Source: Planctomycetaceae bacterium (GTDB lineage Bacteria > Planctomycetota > UBA1135 > GCA-002686595). Taken from it: 12,191 nt of DNA. A program made the translations under genes and the position numbers. The stretch is from contig JABWBL010000053.1 in assembly GCA_013360535.1 (NCBI GenBank), positions 1 to 12,191 of the forward strand. The letters are read 5' to 3'. This document shows positions 1 through 6,215 of the stretch, one piece after another; the first letter of the stretch is position 1; each line of letters opens with the position of its first letter. The notes under the pieces were generated by a model. It did not search any database, was not told the origin of the DNA, and worked only from the letters and a program-made list of their open reading frames with translations.

Positions 1-1
1 C

Positions 2-265
2 GCCGCGGCTCCCGCCGAGGCCGCCGCGCCGAAGGCCGCGCGCAAGACCGGCAAGCGCGGCAAGCGCTCGAGCGAAGACGTCACCGAGCTCGCCGCTCAG
101 ATGTACGACTACATCTCCAAGAACCCCGGCCAGTCGATCGAGGAAATCGGTCGCGGCATGGGCAAGGCCACCAAGGTTCTCAAGCTCCCGATCAAGAAGC
201 TGATCGAGGCCAAGAAGCTCAAGACCACCGGCCAGCGCCGCGGCACCCGCTACAACACCAAGTAG
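2..265 (+). CDS. C-terminal part of a small basic DNA-binding-type protein with a winged-helix-like end
   Basis: The frame is open from the left edge to a TAG at 263-265, so the start lies outside the window; 87 residues are visible. The first ~24 residues are Ala/Pro/Lys/Arg-rich (KAARKTGKRGKR), like the disordered basic tails of histone-like proteins. The remaining ~60 residues read as a helical domain: a helix (LAAQMYDYISKNP), a helix-turn-helix-like segment (QSIEEIGRGMGKATKVLKLPIKKLIE), then a basic wing (KLKTTGQRRGTRYNTK). This resembles the winged-helix C-terminal domain of small Lys-rich proteins seen in Myxococcota and Planctomycetota, where a nucleoid or transcription role is presumed but rarely shown. 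The fold call comes from the residue pattern alone. The codons are strongly G/C-ending, as in a resident, well-expressed gene. A strong hairpin follows 28 bases after the stop. Confidence 0.75.
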   Translation, partial: AAAPAEAAAPKAARKTGKRGKRSSEDVTELAAQMYDYISKNPGQSIEEIGRGMGKATKVLKLPIKKLIEAKKLKTTGQRRGTRYNTK

Positions 266-293
266 CGAACGCACGCGTCTCGTCCCTCCCAAT

Positions 294-333
294 CCGGCCG
301 CGCTCCCACCCCGGAGCGCGGCCGGTCTGATTT
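294..333 (+). terminator. Strong intrinsic terminator after the basic protein gene
   Basis: A perfect 13-bp inverted repeat has arms 294-306 and 313-325 (CCGGCCGCGCTCC paired with GGAGCGCGGCCGG) and a 6-base loop. A short T-containing tail (TCTGATTT) follows at 326-333. It lies 28 bases after the stop codon at 263-265. The tail is weak for a classical rho-independent terminator, but the stem is very stable and the position is right. Confidence 0.75.
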
Positions 334-733
334 CACGGACCTGCCGGGCGGCGCGCTTCACCAGGTTTTGCCCGAGGAATCGACGCGAAGGCGCCTGTCC
401 ACCTTCGTGGTCCCGTGTTGAAACTTCGGATGTTGCAGTCCTGAATCGAGCTCGCGGAGTTCCGCTCGAAATCGACCTCTCGACGGCGAGCGAGCCCGCG
501 CTCTTCGGAGCGCTCAGGTTCTCAAATCCCCAGCGTGCGTCGGAGAAAGCTCGGATTCCGGATCGTGTGCCTTGCCCTCGCGCTGCACGCCGCAGAGCTC
601 CCGACAGCGCCTCACCTTGGGGTGCAAGTGCGGAGCTGCTTGAGGGTCGGCCCTGCGCCGAACGAATTCCCTTCAGTGCGTGGCCCCAACCCACTCGAGA
701 TCGATCGATCCCGACCGAGGTGAGGCCTGCGGG
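334..733. other. Intergenic stretch between convergent genes, no gene seen
   Basis: These 400 bases lie between the 3' ends of the basic-protein gene (+) and the kinase gene (-). Short frames here lack protein-like composition and have no convincing ribosome binding sites. The only structure I see is a 6-bp GC-rich hairpin with a TTCG tetraloop at 498-513. The self-complementary GATCGATCGATC at 699-710 is too short to interpret. Confidence 0.6.
498..513. terminator. Small TTCG-tetraloop hairpin, possible weak terminator
   Basis: GCGCTC at 498-503 and GAGCGC at 508-513 pair perfectly around TTCG, one of the most stable RNA tetraloops when read on the + strand. It sits between the convergent genes, about 220 bases beyond the kinase stop and 230 beyond the first gene's stop. 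No T run follows on either strand. It may be a transcription barrier or chance structure in GC-rich DNA. Confidence 0.25.
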
Positions 734-3496
734 TCAGCGTCCCGTGGCGCTGACGGCCTTGCGGCAAGCCTCCAGAGCCTCGCGATAGGTCGGAAGGCGC
801 GGCGAATCGGCGGCGAAGACCGACTCGGCCAGTGGGACGAGCTCCTCGAACTCCGCAAGCGCACCGGACAGGTCGCCGCCGGCGCGGCGGAGTTGCGCGG
901 AGCTCCAGAGCACCTCGCACAGCGGCGGTCGGCCTTCGGGCATGCGGCGCAGCATCGCCAGCGCCTCGTCGAAATCGCTGCGTGCGCCCGCTGCCTTGTC
1001 GGCCTGTGCGGCGCGCGCGCGGCCGCGCTTGGCGAGGCTCATCGCGGTGCCGATGTGGTCGCCCTCGAACAGCGTGCGGTGCATTGCGAGGGAGCGGTCG
1101 AAGGCTCCTTCCGCCGCCACGACGTCGCCAGCGGCCAGTCGAGTGGTGCCGAGCGTGTAGAGGCCATGCGCCAGATTGGGATGTCCGTCCGGGAACAGCC
1201 GCTGGTTCATCGCCAGGGCCTGCTCGAGCATCGGCAGCGCCGCTTCGGGCTCGCCGTTGGTCGCGCGCAGGAAAGCGAGGTTGAGCAACGACTCGGCAAC
1301 CACCGGGTGATCGCCGCGGAACATGCGCTGCCGCATCTCCAGCGCTTCCGCGAGCAGCGTCTCGCCGCGCTCCGTCTCGCCGATGCCGGCGCAGAACACG
1401 GCCAGGTTGTTGATCGCGACGGCGAGATCCGGGTGGTCGCCGGCGTGCTCGCGCCGATGCACCGCGAGCGCCTCCTCGTAGAAACGCAGGGCCCCGTCGT
1501 CGTCGCCCAGCGTCTCGCGCAGCTGCGCGAGGTTGCCGAGTCCTTTCGCGAGCTCAGCGCCCTTGTCGAGCCGCCGCAGCATCTCCACGGCGCTCTCGAG
1601 CAACGGCTGCGCCTCGTCGTTGCGACGCTGCTGGCGCAGCCTGTCGCCGAGGTTGCTGCGCAAGGCGGCGACGTGGTAGTTGTCGCCGCTGTACAGGCGT
1701 TCGTACATCTCGAGCGCCTCGCGCGCGCGAAGTTCGCTCTCCTCGCCACGGCCAAGGCGATCGAGGCAGCTTCCGATCTCGCACAAGGCGGCCGCGGTTC
1801 CCGGCGCATCTCCGCCGTGGAGCGTGCGTTCCGCCCGCAGCGCCGCTTCGGCCTGCGCCAAGGCCGCGTCGTAGCGGCCATTGGTGCGCAGGATGTTGGC
1901 GATCGTCAGCCGCAGGTCGGCGGCGGTGGCTGGATCGTCGCGGAAGCGGCCGAGGTCGAGGTCGGCGATCGCCGCGTCCATGGCCTCGACGATCGTGGCG
2001 TCGGCGCGACCGCCTTCGTGGGCCGCATCACCCGCCCGCAGCGCAGCGACGACGAAATCGCGGATCGTCTCGGCTCGGCGACGCGCCTGAGCCTCCTCTG
2101 CTTGCGCCGCTGCCGCGAGCAGCGCCTGCTCGACGGCCCGCTGCTCATTCTGCTGCGCAGTGGTTCTCGCCAGACCTTCGGCGAGCACCGCCGCGTCCGC
2201 GCGCTCCTTCTCCTCGAGCGCACGCACCAGCGCGACCGACGTGCCGATCACACCGAGGACGAGTGCCAGCGCGATCGCCGAGCCCGCGAGCACCTTGCCA
2301 CGATGGCGCCGCACGAATTTCTGCAGCCGATAGGCGGCGCTCGGCGCGCCCGCCGTCACCGGCTCGTCGTTCAGGTGCCGTTGGATGTCCGCCGCGAGGC
2401 CGTTCGCCGTCTCGTAGCGGCGCGTGCGGTCCTTCTCGAGGCACTTCATCACGATCCAGTCGATGTCGCCGCGCAACATCCCGCTCAGTCGCTTCAGGTC
2501 GACGTTGCGCTGCAGCGCCATGCGCGTGCCGGTCTCGCCGAGCGACGAGATGCGCGTGCTCGGCTTGTGCGGCTCGTCCTCCCGGATCGCCCGCAGCATC
2601 TCGCCAAAGCCGCTCTCGAGCAGCGCCTTGATGTCGAACGGCGTCGTCCCCGTGAGCAGCTCGTACAGGAGCACTCCCAGCGAATAGATGTCGCTGCGCG
2701 TGTCGATGTCGAGGCCGCCCATCTCGGCCTGTTCGGGAGACATGTACGCCGGCGTGCCGACCATCTGGCGGTGCTCGGTGAAGAGCGTCTTGCTCGTCAA
2801 TTCGGCGTTGGTCGCCTTCGCGATGCCGAAGTCGATCACCTTGGGCACCGGCACGCCGTCGTGCAGCGTCACCAGCACGTTCGAAGGCTTGATGTCCCGG
2901 TGGATGACGCCCTTCTGGTGCGCGTGCTGGATCGCCTGACACACCTTCGCGAACAGCTCGAGCCGCGCGCGCGTGTCGACTTGCTCGCGGTCGCAGTACT
3001 CGAGAATCGGAACGCCCTTGATGTACTCCATCACGAAGTACGGCCGGCCGAGCTCCGTCGCGCCCGCATCGAGCACCTTCGCGATGTTGGGATGCTCCAT
3101 CATCGCGAGCGCCTGCCGCTCGGCCTCGAAGCGTGCGATCACCTGCCTCGTGTCGAGCCCGATCTTGATCAGCTTGAGCGCCACGCGCCGCCTCACCGGC
3201 TCGCGTTGCTCCGCCATCCAGATCGTGCCCATGCCGCCCTCGCCGATCAGCTCGAGCAACCGGTAGCGACCAATCTGCGCTCCCGCCTGCTCCGCCGCCG
3301 GCCCCCCGGCCACCGCCGCGCGCTCCGCGGTCGGCGACGCCATGAACTGCCCCGCATCAACGTCCGCCTTCAACAGCGCCTCGACCTCGGCCCGCAGCCC
3401 TTCATCCGTGCCGCACGCGCCCGCCAAATACGCCTCACGCCGCTCCACCGGGAGCTCGCGCACTTCGCCGAAGATCTCAGCTGCTCTGCGGGTCAT
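734..3496 (-). CDS. Transmembrane serine/threonine protein kinase with C-terminal TPR repeats
   Basis: A Hanks-type kinase that should phosphorylate Ser/Thr on partner proteins, anchored in the inner membrane. I chose the ATG at 3494-3496 (920 residues) because relatives begin with a segment like MTRRAAEIF, followed by the acidic AGACGTDEGLRAEVEALL module; an in-frame start at 3556 would add 20 unconserved residues. Visible motifs, by residue from the chosen start: Gly loop GEGGMG (~85-90), VALKLIK with the ATP-binding Lys (~108), HRDIKPSN with the catalytic Asp (~201), DFG (~222-224), and GTPAYMSPEQ (~247-256). All key catalytic residues are present. One hydrophobic segment (about 401-424) is the likely membrane span. 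A charged Ala/Glu/Arg coiled-coil stretch (~426-480) follows, then kinesin-light-chain-type TPR units with GDHP...NLA spacing (~525-890). The topology suggests an inside kinase and outside TPRs. It appears monocistronic; the substrate is unknown. Confidence 0.95.
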   Translation of the reverse strand: MTRRAAEIFGEVRELPVERREAYLAGACGTDEGLRAEVEALLKADVDAGQFMASPTAERAAVAGGPAAEQAGAQIGRYRLLELIGEGGMGTIWMAEQREPVRRRVALKLIKIGLDTRQVIARFEAERQALAMMEHPNIAKVLDAGATELGRPYFVMEYIKGVPILEYCDREQVDTRARLELFAKVCQAIQHAHQKGVIHRDIKPSNVLVTLHDGVPVPKVIDFGIAKATNAELTSKTLFTEHRQMVGTPAYMSPEQAEMGGLDIDTRSDIYSLGVLLYELLTGTTPFDIKALLESGFGEMLRAIREDEPHKPSTRISSLGETGTRMALQRNVDLKRLSGMLRGDIDWIVMKCLEKDRTRRYETANGLAADIQRHLNDEPVTAGAPSAAYRLQKFVRRHRGKVLAGSAIALALVLGVIGTSVALVRALEEKERADAAVLAEGLARTTAQQNEQRAVEQALLAAAAQAEEAQARRRAETIRDFVVAALRAGDAAHEGGRADATIVEAMDAAIADLDLGRFRDDPATAADLRLTIANILRTNGRYDAALAQAEAALRAERTLHGGDAPGTAAALCEIGSCLDRLGRGEESELRAREALEMYERLYSGDNYHVAALRSNLGDRLRQQRRNDEAQPLLESAVEMLRRLDKGAELAKGLGNLAQLRETLGDDDGALRFYEEALAVHRREHAGDHPDLAVAINNLAVFCAGIGETERGETLLAEALEMRQRMFRGDHPVVAESLLNLAFLRATNGEPEAALPMLEQALAMNQRLFPDGHPNLAHGLYTLGTTRLAAGDVVAAEGAFDRSLAMHRTLFEGDHIGTAMSLAKRGRARAAQADKAAGARSDFDEALAMLRRMPEGRPPLCEVLWSSAQLRRAGGDLSGALAEFEELVPLAESVFAADSPRLPTYREALEACRKAVSATGR

Positions 3497-3902
3497 CTCT
3501 GCACTTTGGGCAAGAATTCGAGTTGGGGGGACTTCCGCCGGCACCGGCCCGGCCACCGTCGAGCTCGGCCCGAGCGCAGATCCTCCGCCGCGCGTTCCAG
3601 CGCGCGCGCAGAACCCCCTCGTGCCGCCACCCGTCAGTTTGCTCCCTCCAAGCGCCCGCCCGCCTCACCGACTGCCAAGATTTCTCGCTCCCCCCGGCGG
3701 CTCGCGTCGTGCTCGCCCACTTTCAGGGCGCCGGCCTCGCCGCGATTCGCTCGATTGCTCTTTGGCCGGATCAGCGACGGCCCGTCTCGACATGTCCCCG
3801 GTCGGCTGCTCCCTCAACCGTTCCCGCAACGTGCACCATGATGCGGGGGCTGAGCGTTCGCGTGGAACCGCCGGTCAGGTAACCACACCCGCGAGCCGTG
3901 AG
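3497..3902. other. Divergent intergenic region between the kinase and dprA-like genes
   Basis: These 406 bases should carry the promoters of the kinase (leftward) and of the dprA-like unit (rightward). I could not recognise convincing -35/-10 boxes in this GC-rich stretch. Upstream of the kinase ATG only a weak GAG lies at Shine-Dalgarno distance, and only GTGAG precedes the dprA-like ATG. The open frame that runs through here into the dprA-like gene gives a Pro/Arg/Ser-rich translation without domain character, so I do not count it as coding. Confidence 0.5.
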
Positions 3903-4603
3903 ATGAACCCCCCCGAACGAGTCACCGGTGAGGCCTTTGCTCCGGAAGAGGCCCTGGGCCCTCTCAACGACGTCGAGCGCCGCCACGCGCCCAGGCAGCT
4001 GTACACGTCCGGTTGGCCCGAGCTGCTTCGCGACCGCCATCGGGTCGCGATCGTCGGATCCCGGGACGCATCCGAGCTTGCGTTGCGGCGTGCGCAGCGG
4101 CTCGCCCATGAGCTGGCGGCCAGAGAGGTTTGCGTGACCAGCGGGCTCGCCCGCGGGATCGACACCGCGGCACACACGGCCGCGATCGAACGAGGCGGAC
4201 GGACGGTCGCAGTCATCGGCACACCGCTGGACCAGTGCAACCCCAGGTCGAACGCGGGCCTGCAGAGCGAGATCGCGACGAAGCATCTGGTCGTGTCGCA
4301 GTTCCCGCTCGGACAGCCCGTTCATCGCAGCAACTTCGTGCTTCGCAATCGAACGATGGCGCCCGTCTCTCACGCCTCGGTCATCGTCGAGGCCAGGGAG
4401 TCGAGCGACTCGCTCTCGCAGGGCTGGGAGATGCTGCGACTGGGAAGTCGTTGTTCCTGATGAAATCCGTGGTGGACAATCCCGCGCTGGCGTGGCCCCG
4501 GCAGATGCTGGAGTACGGTGCGCAGGTCCTGGAGAGGACAGAGGATCTGCTCGAGCAGCTGCCTCAGCTGCCCTCGTCCGAGCCCGTCGATGCTCCTTTC
4601 TGA
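3903..4603 (+). pseudogene. Short DprA/Smf-like Rossmann (SLOG-type) protein gene, broken by a 1-base frameshift
   Basis: The ATG at 3903 opens a protein with the DprA/Smf signature: VAIVGSRDAS (residues ~48-57), TSGLARGIDTAAHTAAI (~79-95), RTVAVIGTPLD (~100-110), SQFPLG (~132-137), FVLRNRTMA (~145-153) and VIVEA (~160-164). At codon 181 (4443-4445) the frame runs into a TGA ending at 4460. The expected continuation GKSLFLMKSVVDNP...EDLLEQLP lies in the next frame and stops at 4601-4603. One base is missing in the G run at 4442-4444; restoring it gives 233 residues. The family binds ssDNA or nucleotides through its Rossmann fold. Housekeeping DprA is longer, with extra N- and C-terminal domains; this is the Rossmann core only, so a stand-alone role is more likely than transformation. 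The last 14 bases overlap the PRTase-like gene. The lesion may be real or a sequencing error; the family call is firm. Confidence 0.85.
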
Positions 4604-4951
4604 GGCCGAATTCGCGTCGTTCTTGTCCTACTCGGTGCGCGGGCCTTGCCCAAGGCGGCGTGGTCTGCTGCCGCGGCTCACCCTTCGGTGGAAGAGCAGT
4701 TCGAGAGCCTGCGCGTCGTCTCCGGCGGGCTCATGCCGACACGCCTCGTCTTGGTCGATGGCGTGATCACACGCGGCGCGACGCTGCTCGCGGCGGCGAG
4801 TCGGCTGGCCATGGCCTTCCCAAACGCTGAGATCCGGTGCTTCGCCGTTCTTCGCTCGGCAAGTGAGCCCGAGGACTTCGTGGACGTCCTCAGCCCGGTG
4901 GTCGGGCGAATCGAGCGAGTTCCACACGGAGGAACGTTCCGTCGCCCCTGA
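4590..4951 (+). pseudogene. Remnant of a ComF-like phosphoribosyltransferase gene, internally deleted and out of frame
   Basis: The ATG at 4590-4592 lies inside the end of the dprA-like gene and starts MLLSEAEFASFLSYSVRG, a plausible N-terminus. Near 4637-4645 the protein-like sequence jumps one frame to ALPKAAWSAAAAHPSVEEQF and continues to a TGA at 4949-4951. The C-terminal part carries the PRPP-loop signature of PRTases, LVLVDGVITRGATLL (the usual form has VDDVITRGAT, so one acidic residue reads Gly here), then a Rossmann-type strand/helix (AEIRCFAVLRS). From memory, relatives are ~230 residues with a long segment between the N-terminus and the Pro-Lys-Ala motif. Here ~118 codons remain, so roughly 100 or more residues seem lost, including the first half of the core fold. 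I judge it non-functional. Its product would have acted on a PRPP-linked nucleotide or base substrate; that is family inference. Confidence 0.7.
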
Positions 4952-5670
4952 CTCTCAAGGTGGTTGGATTCCTCGCCAACGGGCCGTGAAGTCGAGAACT
5001 CGCCCCGCTGCCGGACCTCGATTCGCTCCAGAAGCTCCACCGGCTTCGCCGTGCCGAGCCGCGGCCGATGGGCTCGTCCGCCGACTGTGGTCCCCGTGCT
5101 CCCGCAAACTACGAGCACCCGGCGCATGCTCCAATCCGCCGTCCCATTCCGGCGGGCCGTGCGTGCGGGTGCTCCCGCGTCAGGCGAGCGGAGCGGGACG
5201 TGTTGGCGATGGCCGCCCAAGCCACTGAGGAGCTCAGTCCTGCGCACGATCGGCATGTGGTCGCCCGTGCCGGGCCCACGATGGCCGGGACCCGACCGCC
5301 CGCCAACGCTCGGAATCGCGGCATGGAACGCTCTCACCCTCGCGAATTCGCTTGCCCCTTCTTCGACCGCGCTTCCCATTGCAGTGAGGACCGGCGTCAG
5401 CGCGTCGCGCGCCACTCACGGCTTCGCACGCTCTCGGGACTTGGTTCGTGGCTGCTCTGCCGGCGTTGCAGGCGCACGTTCCAGCAGACGCGCGGATCTC
5501 AGTACCGCTGGACTCGCGGCCTCCCTAGGCTTCCACTCCGACAGGTACCGTCACCGCGCTTCGAAACCGCCGGGAGGCTGATCCTCGTTGCGCGGACGGT
5601 CCAATCGATCCTTCCTATCGCCCGCCATGCGGCGTGACTGCGTCGCATCGTGAGCGCCTCCGACTCCTGA
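4952..5670. other. About 720 bases with no convincing gene
   Basis: Open frames exist on both strands, the longest spanning 4964-5581 (+) and 4678-5415 (-), but each gives Arg/Pro/Ser/Gly-rich translations without motifs. The minus frame also runs antisense into the PRTase remnant. I see no tRNA, no long inverted repeat, no CRISPR-like repeat and no transposase motif. Next to two broken genes, this may be decayed coding sequence, but nothing in it can be assigned. Confidence 0.5.
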
Positions 5671-5676
5671 TTGAGG
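5671..5676 (+). promoter_or_regulatory. Shine-Dalgarno that fixes a TTG start
   Basis: TTGAGG at 5671-5676 contains the GAGG core, 6 bases before the TTG at 5683-5685. It supports starting the secreted-protein gene there rather than at the TTG at 5671, which has no ribosome binding site of its own. Confidence 0.55.
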
Positions 5677-5682
5677 TCTCCA

Positions 5683-6153
5683 TTGAAGCCCATCACGCTT
5701 TGTCCGTCGTCGCTGCTCGTCGGTGTTGGCCTGACCGTGCTCGCGTTCGTCTCGATGGCCCAGTCGCCGCAACCCGCGGTCCCGTCGCTCGCGCGACCGT
5801 CACCGCAGGCACTCATTCGCCCGCAGGACATGGTGCGGATCCGAGAAGGAACGCCCTTCATCGTTCCTGCCAACAAGTGGTTCGTGGTCACAGCCTTGGG
5901 GACGCGGAATCCGGCAAGCAACTCGCTCGGCTTCGGGACCGTGGAGCTCAAGATCGGCGGCGTGACGGAGCTAAGAGCGTTCTCGGGGATGATGAATGCC
6001 AGCAACAACAGCGACGTTGTTGGGAACGGAACCAGCATGCGTGAGGTCCCGAGAGGGTTCTCGATCCCCGCCGGTTCGCTGATCGAGGTGAGTGACTCGA
6101 ACCTGTGGAGCACGGCCGATGCCGAGGCTTGGGGCTACCTCGCGGACGGTTAA
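5683..6153 (+). CDS. Small secreted protein of unknown function
   Basis: A 156-residue protein starting at TTG 5683; no in-frame ATG lies upstream of the signal peptide. Residues 1-26 (MKPITLCPSS then LLVGVGLTVLAFVSMA) form a classic Sec signal peptide with a likely signal peptidase I site after SMA. No Cys at the cleavage site suggests a lipoprotein. The mature part opens with a Pro/Ala-rich linker, then PQDMVRIREGTPFIVPANKWFVVTALG, a Gly/Asn/Ser-rich middle, VPRGFSIPAGSLIEVSD and a closing AEAWGYLADG. The alternation of short hydrophobic stretches and turns suggests an all-beta, surface or periplasmic protein. I recall similar small exported proteins from Planctomycetota, but this is a weak impression and no function is known to me. 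It is convergent with hsdR, whose stop lies 62 bases away. Codon use looks native. Confidence 0.7.
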   Translation: MKPITLCPSSLLVGVGLTVLAFVSMAQSPQPAVPSLARPSPQALIRPQDMVRIREGTPFIVPANKWFVVTALGTRNPASNSLGFGTVELKIGGVTELRAFSGMMNASNNSDVVGNGTSMREVPRGFSIPAGSLIEVSDSNLWSTADAEAWGYLADG

Positions 6154-6215
6154 GCGTCGGCGTTGCGCCCCGGCCGTCAACAGCTCGCTTCGAGACTGAT
6201 TTCTCGCGCGAGGAT

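Noticed and set aside
3497..3556. Longer kinase start at 3556
   Set aside because: It adds 20 residues (MAGPVPAEVPP...) that relatives lack, whereas the ATG at 3496 matches the usual N-terminal pattern of TPR kinases.
680..3841. A 1053-residue + strand open frame antisense to the kinase gene
   Set aside because: Its translation is Arg/Ala/His/Leu-rich without domains, and it mirrors the codon structure of the clearly real kinase on the other strand. Long antisense frames are expected in GC-rich genes.
3342..3902. Extension of the dprA-like gene upstream to an ATG at 3342
   Set aside because: The extra 187 residues are Pro/Arg/Ser-rich, overlap the kinase gene antisense, and do not look like the SAM-type N-terminal domain of full DprA. 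The ATG at 3903 fits the conserved core better.
5499..6113. A 204-residue - strand open frame opposite the secreted-protein gene
   Set aside because: The + strand frame has a signal peptide, a Shine-Dalgarno sequence and a compact beta-like pattern; the minus translation has none of these.
6154..6215. Terminator between the convergent secreted-protein and hsdR genes
   Set aside because: Only short 4-5 bp complementarities such as GGCG-TTG-CGCC and the loopless palindrome CTCGCGCGAG are present, with no T run. This is too weak to call.
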